A model generated the notes under the pieces. The model saw only the letters and a program-made list of their open reading frames with translations, did not search any database and was not told the origin of the DNA. A DNA stretch of 64,000 bases, taken from contig NZ_JNXT01000012.1 of the NCBI RefSeq assembly GCF_000716675.1, positions 1-64,000 of the forward strand, given 5' to 3'. Within the stretch, counting starts at the first letter, position 1. Each line of letters starts with the position of its first letter. A program made the position numbers and the translations under genes. Shown one piece after another: positions 8,737 to 16,010 of the stretch. Source of the DNA: Streptomyces alboflavus (GTDB lineage Bacteria > Actinomycetota > Actinomycetes > Streptomycetales > Streptomycetaceae).

Positions 8737-10239
8737 ATGCAGCCTTTCCTTGACCGTTCCCTTCTCCGTGCCCGTTCGCTGTTAAAGGTCTCCGGAGACC
8801 GACGGCACGATCTCACCGCCTCCGTGGTGGTCTTCCTCGTCGCGCTCCCCCTGTGCGTGGGTGTCGCCGTCGCGTCCGGTGTACCCGCCGAACTCGGCCT
8901 GATCACCGGCATCGTCGGAGGCATCGTCACCGGGCTGCTGCCCGGCAGCAGCCTCCAGGTCAGCGGCCCCGCCGCCGGCATGACCGTCCTCGTGTACGAG
9001 GCCGTGCAGGAGTTCGGCCTCCCCGCGCTCGGCGCGCTCGTGCTCGCCGCGGGCCTGCTCCAGCTGGTCATGGGCGCACTGCGGCTCGGCCGGTTCTTCC
9101 GCGCGATATCCGTCGCCGTCGTCGAGGGCATGCTCGCCGGGATCGGGCTCGTCCTGATCGCCGGGCAGCTGTACGCGCTCGCCGACCAGGAGGCCCCCGC
9201 GAGCGGGCTCGCGAAGATCGGGGGGCTGCCTGAGCTGCTCGCCGACACCTTCGGCTCCGGTCGCGCGCTGGCCGCGTTCGCGCTCGGGTCCGGCACCGTC
9301 GCGGTGCTCCTGCTGTGGCGCAGGCTGCCGGCCGTGTTCCGCACGGTCCCCGCGCCACTCGCGGCCGTCGCCCTGGCGACCGGCGTGTCCCTGCTGTTCT
9401 CGATGCCGGTCGCGACCGTCGAGGTGCAGGGCCTGGTCGAGGCCGTGCAGCCGCCCGGCAGCGGCGCCTTCGGTGAACTCCTCGGCCTCGGCGCCATCGG
9501 CACGGTCCTCGCGTTCGCCCTGATCGCGTCCGCGGAGAGCCTGTTCAGCGCGGCCGCCGTGGACCGCCTGCACGACGGCCCGCGCACCGACTACGACAAG
9601 GAGCTGGTGGCGCAGGGCGCGGGCAACACGGTGTGCGGGCTCCTCGGCGCGCTCCCGATGACAGCGGTGATCGTCCGCAGCGCCGCCAACGTCCAGGCGG
9701 GCGCCCGTACGAAGGCGTCACGCGTACTCCACGGCGTGTGGCTGCTGCTGTTCGCGGCGCTGCTGCCCGCCGCGCTCGGCCTCATCCCGGTCGCCGCGCT
9801 CGCGGGCGTCCTGGTGCACGCGGGCTGCAAGCTGGTGCCCGTACGGCAGTTGGCGGGGCTGTGGCGTGACCACCGGGGCGAGGCCGTGGTGCTGGTCGTG
9901 ACGGCCGTCGCGATCGTGTCGGTGAGCATGTTCGAGGGCGTCCTCATCGGCCTCGCGCTCGCGGTCGTCAAAACGGCATGGGAGACGTCCCACGTGCACA
10001 TCGAGGTCGTCGACAAGGGCGCGGGCCCCATCCGCGCCCACCTGTCGGGAAACGCCACCTTCCTGCGCCTTCCGAAGATCCTCGACGCCCTGGAGGCGCT
10101 CCCCCAGGACCGCCCGATCGAGGTCGACCTGACGGACCTGCGCCACCTCGACCACGCCTGCCGCACCTCCCTGGAGAACTGGGCGGCACGGCACAGCGCG
10201 GAGGGCACGGAGCCGGTGCGGGTGGCTTCGCAGGTGTGA
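8737..10239 (+). CDS. SulP-family inorganic anion transporter
   Basis: A 500-residue membrane protein with about ten to twelve hydrophobic segments and the SulP N-terminal signature (DLTASVVVFLVALPLCVGVAVASG, then GLITGIVGGIVTGLLPGSSLQVSGPAAGM). A STAS domain follows after about residue 430 (IEVDLTDLRHLDHACRTSLENW). SulP proteins carry sulfate, bicarbonate or other anions by proton or sodium symport. Substrate cannot be set from sequence; in actinobacteria such genes are often next to a carbonic anhydrase, which is not the case here. The ATG at 8737 has AGGAG ten bases upstream; the frame open from 8581 is non-coding leader. Its 3' end faces an SDR gene across a hairpin. Confidence 0.9.
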   Translation: MQPFLDRSLLRARSLLKVSGDRRHDLTASVVVFLVALPLCVGVAVASGVPAELGLITGIVGGIVTGLLPGSSLQVSGPAAGMTVLVYEAVQEFGLPALGALVLAAGLLQLVMGALRLGRFFRAISVAVVEGMLAGIGLVLIAGQLYALADQEAPASGLAKIGGLPELLADTFGSGRALAAFALGSGTVAVLLLWRRLPAVFRTVPAPLAAVALATGVSLLFSMPVATVEVQGLVEAVQPPGSGAFGELLGLGAIGTVLAFALIASAESLFSAAAVDRLHDGPRTDYDKELVAQGAGNTVCGLLGALPMTAVIVRSAANVQAGARTKASRVLHGVWLLLFAALLPAALGLIPVAALAGVLVHAGCKLVPVRQLAGLWRDHRGEAVVLVVTAVAIVSVSMFEGVLIGLALAVVKTAWETSHVHIEVVDKGAGPIRAHLSGNATFLRLPKILDALEALPQDRPIEVDLTDLRHLDHACRTSLENWAARHSAEGTEPVRVASQV

Positions 10240-10265
10240 GCCCGGGCGTGCTGCCCCCGGGGGCG

Positions 10266-10315
10266 GCGCCCCGGTCCGGTCCCGGCCTCCTGCGCCGGGG
10301 CCGGGCACGGGGCGC
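10266..10315. terminator. Bidirectional hairpin after sulP
   Basis: Nested inverted repeats: GCGCCCC (10266-10272) pairs with GGGGCGC (10309-10315), and CCCGGCC (10281-10287) pairs with GGCCGGG (10299-10305). It lies 26 bp after the SulP stop and before the convergent SDR stop. There is no T-run, which is normal for Streptomyces terminators. Confidence 0.55.
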
Positions 10316-10326
10316 GCGCCCTGCGG

Positions 10327-10409
10327 GGTCAGCCCGCACGCCGGGGCGGCCCGCACACCGGGTCGGCCCGCACACCGGGTCGGCCCGCCCTCGGGTCGGC
10401 CCGCCCTTG
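10327..10409. repeat. 17/16-bp minisatellite between convergent genes
   Basis: Five tandem units of GGTCGGCCCGCACACCG type: three of 17 bp (10327, 10344, 10361) then two of 16 bp (10378, 10394). A sixth partial unit continues into the SDR gene, and its GGTCAGC supplies that gene's stop codon (TCA at 10412-10414 on this strand). The array therefore abuts and defines the 3' end of the gene. Confidence 0.85.
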
Positions 10410-10411
10410 GG

Positions 10412-11356
10412 TCAGCGCGCCCCGTACACCGGCTGGGGCGTCTCCGCCCGGGAGAGCAGCTTCAGGGCCGCCTCGCCCGCCTCCGCGGCGCTCCAGCGGG
10501 CGCCCTTGTCCGCGCTCGGTCCTGGCCTCCAGCCGTCCATGACGGTGATGCGTCCCGCCTCGGCCTCGAAGACGCGGCCGGTGACCCCGGCGGCGGCGTC
10601 CGAGCCGAGCCAGACGACCAGCGGGGACACGTTCTCCGGGGCCATCGCGTCGAAACCGCCGTCCACGGGGGCGGCCATCGTGTCGGCGAACGTCCGCTCG
10701 GTCATCCGGGTCCGCGCGGCGGGCGCGATGGCGTTCACGCACACTCCGTAGGCGGCGAGTTCCGCGGCGGCGACCAGGGTGAGCCCGAGGATCCCGGCCT
10801 TGGCGGCGCTGTAGCAGCCCTGTCCGACGCTGCCCGACAGGCCTGCTCCGGAGGAGGTGTTGATGACACACGCGCGCGGTGCGCGCCCCGCCTTGGACTC
10901 GGTGCGCCAGTACGCGGCCGCGTGCCTCAGGGGCAGGAAGTGCCCCTTCAGGTGGACGCGTACGACGGCGTCCCAGTCGTCCTCTTCGAGGTTCACGAGC
11001 ATCCGGTCGCGCAGGAACCCCGCGTTGTTCACGAGGGTGTCCAGGCGTCCGTACGTCTCCAGGGCAGTGGTCACGAGAGAGGCGGCGCCGTCCGGGGTGG
11101 CGACGTCCCCGTAGTGCGCGACCGCCTCGCCGCCCGCCGCGCGGATCTCCTCGACGACTCCGTGCGCGGGGTCCCCGGAGGAGCCGGAGCCGTCGAGGCC
11201 CGCCCCCAGGTCGTTGACGACGACCCGCGCGCCCTCGGCGGCGTACGCGCGTGCGTGCGCGCGCCCCAGGCCCCGCCCCGCACCGGTGACGATCACGACG
11301 CGCCCCGCGCAGATCCCGGTGGCGGGTCCGGGGCCGGACCCGGTGGCAGCGTTCAT
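10412..11356 (-). CDS. SDR oxidoreductase, Rv3548c-like
   Basis: A 314-residue short-chain dehydrogenase of the hydroxyacyl-CoA/hydroxysteroid type. The cofactor motif is TGAGRGLGRAHA, followed by VVVNDLGAG, NNAG, the Ser of INTSSGAG and the catalytic YSAAK. The insert between strand 2 and the NNAG region and the 300-plus length resemble Mycobacterium tuberculosis Rv3548c. Gene order supports this: it is downstream of a second SDR and divergent from echA20-ipdABC, exactly as Rv3548c-Rv3549c diverge from Rv3550-Rv3553. The start ATG (complement of 11354-11356) has GGGAG upstream. The exact reaction is not known to me. Confidence 0.85.
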   Translation of the reverse strand: MNAATGSGPGPATGICAGRVVIVTGAGRGLGRAHARAYAAEGARVVVNDLGAGLDGSGSSGDPAHGVVEEIRAAGGEAVAHYGDVATPDGAASLVTTALETYGRLDTLVNNAGFLRDRMLVNLEEDDWDAVVRVHLKGHFLPLRHAAAYWRTESKAGRAPRACVINTSSGAGLSGSVGQGCYSAAKAGILGLTLVAAAELAAYGVCVNAIAPAARTRMTERTFADTMAAPVDGGFDAMAPENVSPLVVWLGSDAAAGVTGRVFEAEAGRITVMDGWRPGPSADKGARWSAAEAGEAALKLLSRAETPQPVYGAR

Positions 11357-11369
11357 GCGGAACTCCCTT

Positions 11370-11402
11370 TCGTCGGTGATTCGTCGGTGATTCGTCGGTG
11401 AC
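11370..11402. repeat. 3 x 11-bp tandem repeat in the leader of the SDR gene
   Basis: TCGTCGGTGAT occurs at 11370, 11381 and 11392 (last base C in the third copy). It fills the gap between the stop of the upstream SDR (11410) and the ribosome-binding site of the downstream SDR. It may simply be slipped-strand expansion; a role in coupling is possible but unsupported. Confidence 0.8.
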
Positions 11403-11409
11403 CGTTCGA

Positions 11410-12174
11410 TCAGTGGTTCACGGAGGCCGCGTCGAGGAACGCGGGCCGCTCGCCGCCGCCGTGCAGGTGCAGCGCCGCCCCGCTGACGTACCGCGCGCCG
11501 TCGGAGGCGAGGAAGACACAGGCGTCCCCGACGTCGGCCGGGTCGGCGAGGCGGCCGAGCGGCACCGTGCGGCCGACCGCCGCGACGCCCTCCTCGTCGC
11601 CGTAGTGCAGGTGGGAACTCTCGGTGCGGGTGAGGCCGAGGACGACGGTGTTCACACGCACGTGCGGCGCCCACTCGACGGCCATGGTGCGCGCCAGGTT
11701 CTCGAGACCCGCCTTGGCGGCGCCGTAGGCACCGGAGCCGGGTGAGGGCCGGGTGCCGCTGACGCTGCCGATCATCACGATGGCGCCGCCGGTGTCCTGA
11801 CGGCGCATCACCTCGTACGCGGCGAGGGAGGCGTAGAGCGGCGACAGCAGGTTCAGCTCGACGATCTTCGTCTGGCGGGCCGCGGACGTCTCGGCGAGCA
11901 GGCCGAACGGCGTGCCGCCCGCGTTGTTCACCAGGACGTCGATCCCGCCGTGGTCGGCCGCCACCTCGGCGAAGAAGTCGGTGGCCGCGGCCGCGTCCCG
12001 CACGTCGAGGGGGCGGAACTCGGCCTCGACGCCCGCCACTTCGACGGGGGCGGCGGGCGGCCTGCGGGCGCAGATCACGACGCGCGCCCCGGCGGCGAGG
12101 AAGCGCCGGGCGATCCCGGCGCCGACGCCGCGGGTGCCGCCGGTGACCACGACCATCTGTCCCTTGTCAGTCAT
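11410..12174 (-). CDS. SDR oxidoreductase, Rv3549c-like
   Basis: A classical 254-residue SDR: TGGTRGVGAGIA cofactor loop, CARRP after strand 2, NNAG, Ser in IGSVSG, and YGAAKAG as the active-site Tyr/Lys. It is the first gene of a leftward two-gene operon and diverges from echA20 across 72 bp that hold a KstR2-type box. This position matches Rv3549c in the mycobacterial KstR2 regulon. It is expected to oxidise or reduce a hydroxyacyl-CoA or ring hydroxyl intermediate of the indanedione-propionate (HIP) route; that is inference from context. The ribosome-binding site GAAAGG lies inside the flanking inverted repeat. Confidence 0.85.
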   Translation of the reverse strand: MTDKGQMVVVTGGTRGVGAGIARRFLAAGARVVICARRPPAAPVEVAGVEAEFRPLDVRDAAAATDFFAEVAADHGGIDVLVNNAGGTPFGLLAETSAARQTKIVELNLLSPLYASLAAYEVMRRQDTGGAIVMIGSVSGTRPSPGSGAYGAAKAGLENLARTMAVEWAPHVRVNTVVLGLTRTESSHLHYGDEEGVAAVGRTVPLGRLADPADVGDACVFLASDGARYVSGAALHLHGGGERPAFLDAASVNH

Positions 12175-12178
12175 GGCT

Positions 12179-12236
12179 GCTACCTTTCGAAGGCAACTAA
12201 CAAATGTTTGGTTGAGGACTCTGGTCGAAAGGTAGC
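12179..12236. repeat. Perfect 12-bp inverted repeat framing the divergent promoter
   Basis: GCTACCTTTCGA (12179-12190) is repeated inverted as TCGAAAGGTAGC (12225-12236). Each arm supplies a GAAAGG ribosome-binding site, one for the leftward SDR and one for the rightward echA20. Between the arms lies the KstR2-type box. In a leftward or rightward transcript the two arms could pair, placing both initiation sites in one stem. Confidence 0.8.
12197..12212. promoter_or_regulatory. KstR2-type operator, site 1
   Basis: CTAACAAATGTTTGGT. Its core is symmetric (ACAAA-TG-TTTG). The same 16 bases, with one central substitution, occur at 21661-21676 in the other divergent promoter of the cluster. It resembles the mycobacterial KstR2 motif AnCAAGnnCTTGnT with two symmetric changes. 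It lies between divergent SDR and echA20 genes and is therefore placed to control both operons. Confidence 0.75.
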
Positions 12237-12246
12237 GGATCCTCTG

Positions 12247-13104
12247 ATGCCTGTCTCCACCTCGGTCACGGACGCGGGCGTGGCCGTCGTCACCGTCGAC
12301 TACGCACCGGTCAACGCCCTGCCCGTGCGCGGTTGGTACGCCCTCGCGGACGCGGTGCGCGCCGCGGGCCGCGACCCCGGCGTGCGCTGCGTCGTGCTCG
12401 CCGCGGCGGGCCGGGGGTTCAACGCGGGCGTGGACATCAAGGAGATGCAGCGCGACCCCGGCCATGACGCGCTGCTCGGCGCCAACCACGGGTGCTCCGA
12501 GGCGTTCTCGGCGGTGTATGCCTGCGAGGTCCCCGTCGTCGCCGCCGTGCAGGGCTTCTGCCTGGGCGGCGGCATCGGCCTCGTGGGCAACGCGGACGCG
12601 ATCGTGGCGAGCGACGACGCCACGTTCGGCCTTCCGGAGCTGGACCGCGGCGCGCTCGGCGCCGCGACGCACCTGGCCCGCCTGGTGCCCCAGCACCTGA
12701 TGCGCGCCCTTTACTACACCTCGCGCACGGCGACCGCCGCCGAACTGCACGCCCACGGCTCGGTGTGGCGGGTGGTCCCGCGCGCGGAGCTGCGCGCGGC
12801 GGCCCTGGAGCTGGCCCACGAGATCGCCCGCAAGGACGGCACGCTGCTGCGCCTGGCCAAGGCCGCGATCAACGGCATCGACCCGGTCGACGTGCACCGC
12901 AGCTACCGCTTCGAGCAGGGCTTCACGTTCGAGGCGAACCTCAGCGGCCTGGCCGACCGGATCCGCGCCGGCTTCGGCGGAAACGGCCACGGCAGCAAGG
13001 GATCCGCCGGCCAGGGCCACGGCAGCGAGAAACCCGACAGCGAGTGCCACGGCGGCGAGGACTCCGACGACGACGTCCGCAGCAAGGAGGGGGGACGGTC
13101 ATGA
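12247..13104 (+). CDS. echA20: EchA20-like enoyl-CoA hydratase/isomerase-family ring-opening hydrolase
   Basis: A 285-residue crotonase-fold protein: oxyanion-hole segments GRGFNAGVDIKEM and QGFCLGGGIGLVGNADAIVASDDATFGLPELDRG. In M. tuberculosis EchA20 (Rv3550) hydrolyses the last steroid ring of HIEC-CoA and is followed by ipdA, ipdB and ipdC; the same four genes follow here with overlapping ends. A roughly 40-residue hydrophilic Gly/His/Ser/Asp tail (after ADRIRAGFG) is unusual for the family. The ATG at 12247 follows GAAAGG in the inverted repeat; the upstream frame from 11950 is antisense to the SDR. Likely repressed by KstR2 through the box at 12197. Confidence 0.88.
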   Translation: MPVSTSVTDAGVAVVTVDYAPVNALPVRGWYALADAVRAAGRDPGVRCVVLAAAGRGFNAGVDIKEMQRDPGHDALLGANHGCSEAFSAVYACEVPVVAAVQGFCLGGGIGLVGNADAIVASDDATFGLPELDRGALGAATHLARLVPQHLMRALYYTSRTATAAELHAHGSVWRVVPRAELRAAALELAHEIARKDGTLLRLAKAAINGIDPVDVHRSYRFEQGFTFEANLSGLADRIRAGFGGNGHGSKGSAGQGHGSEKPDSECHGGEDSDDDVRSKEGGRS

Positions 13105-13967
13105 GCGGCAAGGTGATGACGCCCGACGCGATCGTGGGGCGCCTGGAGAGCGGCATGACGCTCGGCATCGGCGGCTGGGGCTCGCGCCGCAAGCCGATGG
13201 CGCTGGTGCGGGCGCTGCTGCGCTCGGACGTCCGCGACCTGACGGTGGTGGCGTACGGCGGTCCCGACGTGGGCCTGCTGGCTGCGGCGGGCCGGATCCG
13301 CAAGCTGGTCACGGCGTTCGTGACGCTCGACTCGATCCCGCTGGAGCCGCACTTCCGGGCGGCCCGCGAGCGCGGCGCCTTCGAGCTGGTGGAGCTGGAC
13401 GAGGCGATGTTCATGCAGGGCCTGACGGCGGCCGCCCAGCGACTGCCGTTCCTGCCCGTCCGCGCGGGCCTCGGCTCGGACGTGCTGCGGGTCAACCCGT
13501 CGCTGCGGACGGTCACTTCGCCGTACGCGGACGGGGAGGAGCTGGTGGCGGTGCCCGCCTTGCGCATGGACGCCGCCCTGGTCCATCTGAACCGCGCGGA
13601 CGCCCTCGGCAACGCCCAGTATCTGGGCCCCGATCCGTACTTCGACGACTTGTTCTGCGAGGCCGCCGACACGGCGTACGTGACGTGCGAGCGGATCGTC
13701 GGCACGGCCGAGCTGACCCGGGACGCCGCGTCCCAGACTCTGCTGGTCTCGCGGCACGCGGTGACGGGAGTCGCCGAGACGCCCCGGGGCGCGCACTTCA
13801 CGTCGTGCGCGCCGGACTACGACCGCGACGAGGCGTTCCAGAAGGAGTACGCCACCGCCGCGCGCACTCCGGAGACCTGGGGGGACTTCAGCACCCGCTT
13901 CCTCGCCGGGACCGGCGAGGAGGACTATCACCTGGCCGTGGAGGCCTGGCACAAGGAGCAGCGATGA
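13101..13967 (+). CDS. ipdA: IpdA, CoA-transferase-like subunit alpha of the steroid ring-C hydrolase
   Basis: A 288-residue CoA-transferase-superfamily alpha subunit: GMTLGIGGWGSRRKPMALVRALL replaces the usual GG(F)G motif, and the later YLGPDPYFDDLFCEAADTAYVT is characteristic of the Rv3551 group. In mycobacteria IpdA and IpdB form a hydrolase that opens the last ring of COCHEA-CoA by a retro-Claisen type reaction rather than transferring CoA. The ATG overlaps the echA20 stop (ATGA) and follows AAGGAGGGGG. ipdB starts inside its stop. Gene order and length match the mycobacterial pair. Confidence 0.9.
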   Translation: MSGKVMTPDAIVGRLESGMTLGIGGWGSRRKPMALVRALLRSDVRDLTVVAYGGPDVGLLAAAGRIRKLVTAFVTLDSIPLEPHFRAARERGAFELVELDEAMFMQGLTAAAQRLPFLPVRAGLGSDVLRVNPSLRTVTSPYADGEELVAVPALRMDAALVHLNRADALGNAQYLGPDPYFDDLFCEAADTAYVTCERIVGTAELTRDAASQTLLVSRHAVTGVAETPRGAHFTSCAPDYDRDEAFQKEYATAARTPETWGDFSTRFLAGTGEEDYHLAVEAWHKEQR

Positions 13968-14740
13968 CGGCGACGACCGGGGCCGCGACGGCCACCCGCG
14001 CCGAGTACTGCGTGGTCGCCTGCGCCGAGGCCTGGCGCGGCGACGGCGAGGTGCTCGCCTCCCCCATGGGCACGGTCCCCTCGATCGCGGCGCGCCTGGC
14101 GAAGCTGACGTTCGCGCCCGACCTGCTCCTCACGGACGGCGAGGCTCTGCTGATCGGGGACGTCCCGGCGGTCGGGGCACGGTCCGCGGTGACGGAGGGC
14201 TGGCTGCCGTACCGCCGCCATCTGACGATGGTGATGGGCGGCCGCAGGCACGTGATGATGGGCGCGAGCCAGATCGACCGCTTCGGCAACCAGAACATCA
14301 GCTGTGTGGGCGACTGGCGCCGCCCGGACCGCCAGCTCCTCGGCGTCCGCGGCGCCCCCGTCAACACCCTCAACAATCCAGTGAGTTACTGGATCCCCCG
14401 GCACTCCCCGCGTGTCTTCGTCGAGCGCGTCGACATGATCTGCGGGGTCGGGTACGACAGCGCCGCGGCGGCGGGCCCGTCGGCGACGCGCTTCCACGAA
14501 CTGCGCCGCGTGGTCTCGGACCTCGGCGTCTTCGACTTCGCGACCCCGGACCGCACGATGCGCGTCGTCAGCCTGCACCCCGGGGTGACACCCGAAGAGG
14601 TCCACGACGCCACGGGCTTCCCGCTCCCCCTGCCGGACGGGGCCCCCCGCACGCGGCCCCCCTCCCCCGACGAACTCCGGCTGATCCGCGAGGTGGTGGA
14701 CCCGTCCGCCCTGCGCGACCGGGAGGTGCGGGCCCGGTGA
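13964..14740 (+). CDS. ipdB: IpdB, CoA-transferase-like subunit beta of the steroid ring-C hydrolase
   Basis: A 258-residue beta partner of IpdA. Distinctive segments are VACAEAWRGDGEVLASPMGTVPSIAARLA, the LLTDGEA turn, and HVMMGASQIDRFGNQNIS followed by NTLNNPVSYWIPRHS. It lacks the SENG catalytic motif seen in PcaJ of the same window, consistent with the hydrolase rather than transferase branch (Rv3552 type). It is translationally coupled on both sides (ATGA with ipdA, GTGA with ipdC). Confidence 0.9.
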   Translation: MTATTGAATATRAEYCVVACAEAWRGDGEVLASPMGTVPSIAARLAKLTFAPDLLLTDGEALLIGDVPAVGARSAVTEGWLPYRRHLTMVMGGRRHVMMGASQIDRFGNQNISCVGDWRRPDRQLLGVRGAPVNTLNNPVSYWIPRHSPRVFVERVDMICGVGYDSAAAAGPSATRFHELRRVVSDLGVFDFATPDRTMRVVSLHPGVTPEEVHDATGFPLPLPDGAPRTRPPSPDELRLIREVVDPSALRDREVRAR

Positions 14741-15834
14741 CGGCACCCGGGCCGCGAACGGCCCTGACCCGGCTCACCGGGGTGCGGCATCCCCTCGTGC
14801 AGACCGGCATGGGGTGGGTGGCGGGACCGCGTCTGGTGTCGGCGGTGGCGAACGCGGGCGCGCTCGGGATCCTGGCCTCGGCGACGATGACGCCGGAGCG
14901 GCTGCGGGCGGCGGTCCGCGAGGTCAGGTCCCGCACGGACGAGCCGTTCGGCGTGAACCTGCGGGCGGACGCGGGGGACGCGCGGGAGCGGGTGCGGATC
15001 ATCGTCGAGGAGGGCGTCCGGGTGGCGTCGTTCGCCCTGGCCCCGTCGAAGGACCTGATGGCCGAGCTGAAGGACGGCGGCGTCGTGGTGATCCCGTCCG
15101 TCGGGGCGCGGCGGCACGCGGAGAAGGTCGCGGCGTGGGGCGCGGACGCGGTCCTCGTGCAGGGTGGCGAGGGCGGCGGCCACACCGGTGAGGTCGCCAC
15201 GACCGTGCTCCTGCCCCAGGTCGTGGACGCCGTGGACATCCCGGTGATCGCCGCGGGCGGCTTCCACGACGGCCGTGGCCTGGTCGCGGCGCTCGCGTAC
15301 GGCGCGGCGGGCGTGGCGATGGGCACGCGGTTCCTCCTCACCGCGGAGTCGACGGTGCCGGACGCGGTGAAGGCCCGCTATCTCGCGGCGACGGTCAAGG
15401 ACATCACGGTCACCACGCGCGTGGACGGCCTCCCCCACCGCATGCTCCGCACGGACCTCGTGGCCGCCCTGGAGCGCGCGGGCCCCTTGCGTTCCCTGCC
15501 CCGTGCGGTGCGCCACGCGGCGGCGTTCCGCCGTGTCTCCGGCACGACGTGGCCCGGCCTGGTCCGCGACGGCCTGGCCATGAAGCGTGGCAAGGACCTG
15601 ACCTGGAGCCAGGTCCTCTTGGCGGCGAACGCCCCGATGATGCTCAAGTCCGCCCTGGTGGACGGCGATCCGGACCAGGGCTTGATGGCATCGGGCCAGG
15701 TGGCGGGCCTGCTGGACGACGTACCGACGTGCGCGGAGCTGGTGGCGAGGGTGGTACGGGAGGCGGAGGAGACGGTGCGGGGGCTGGGCGCCGGGTGGAC
15801 AGAGGAGCAGGCCTTCACCCCGCCCGAGGGCTGA
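14737..15834 (+). CDS. ipdC: IpdC, nitronate monooxygenase-fold flavin oxidoreductase
   Basis: A 365-residue TIM-barrel flavoprotein of the 2-nitropropane dioxygenase family: QTGMGWVAGPRLVSAVANAGALGILASATM, VQGGEGGGHTGEV, then IAAGGFHDGRG and GAAGVAMGTRFL for FMN phosphate binding. As the fourth gene after echA20-ipdAB it corresponds to Rv3553 (IpdC), which acts on 5-OH-HIC-CoA. The start is GTG overlapping the ipdB stop. It is the last gene of the rightward operon; a repetitive intergenic segment follows. Confidence 0.88.
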   Translation: MTAPGPRTALTRLTGVRHPLVQTGMGWVAGPRLVSAVANAGALGILASATMTPERLRAAVREVRSRTDEPFGVNLRADAGDARERVRIIVEEGVRVASFALAPSKDLMAELKDGGVVVIPSVGARRHAEKVAAWGADAVLVQGGEGGGHTGEVATTVLLPQVVDAVDIPVIAAGGFHDGRGLVAALAYGAAGVAMGTRFLLTAESTVPDAVKARYLAATVKDITVTTRVDGLPHRMLRTDLVAALERAGPLRSLPRAVRHAAAFRRVSGTTWPGLVRDGLAMKRGKDLTWSQVLLAANAPMMLKSALVDGDPDQGLMASGQVAGLLDDVPTCAELVARVVREAEETVRGLGAGWTEEQAFTPPEG

Positions 15835-15843
15835 GGTCTTCAC

Positions 15844-15908
15844 CCCGTCCGACGGTTGACGCTTTGCCCCCGTCCGACGGTTGGGGTTTTCAGCCCGTCC
15901 GGCGTTTG
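15844..15908. repeat. Three-copy 25-bp-period repeat downstream of ipdC
   Basis: CCCGTCCGACGGTTG occurs at 15844 and 15869, with CCCGTCCGGCGTTTG at 15894, exactly 25 bp apart. It is followed by AGGACGAGGCCG and a GC-rich stretch with dyad symmetry up to about 15970. Segments like the last copy are widespread between Streptomyces genes. It probably contributes to termination between the convergent ipdC and LAL-type genes. Confidence 0.7.
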
Positions 15909-16010
15909 AGGACGAGGCCGTTCAGGCCGATGGCGGGGGTCCGGGGGCGGCAGCCCCGGGGGCCCACCCCGGACCACGTCCAGGGCAATTCCACCGGAGC
16001 CCACACCCAC

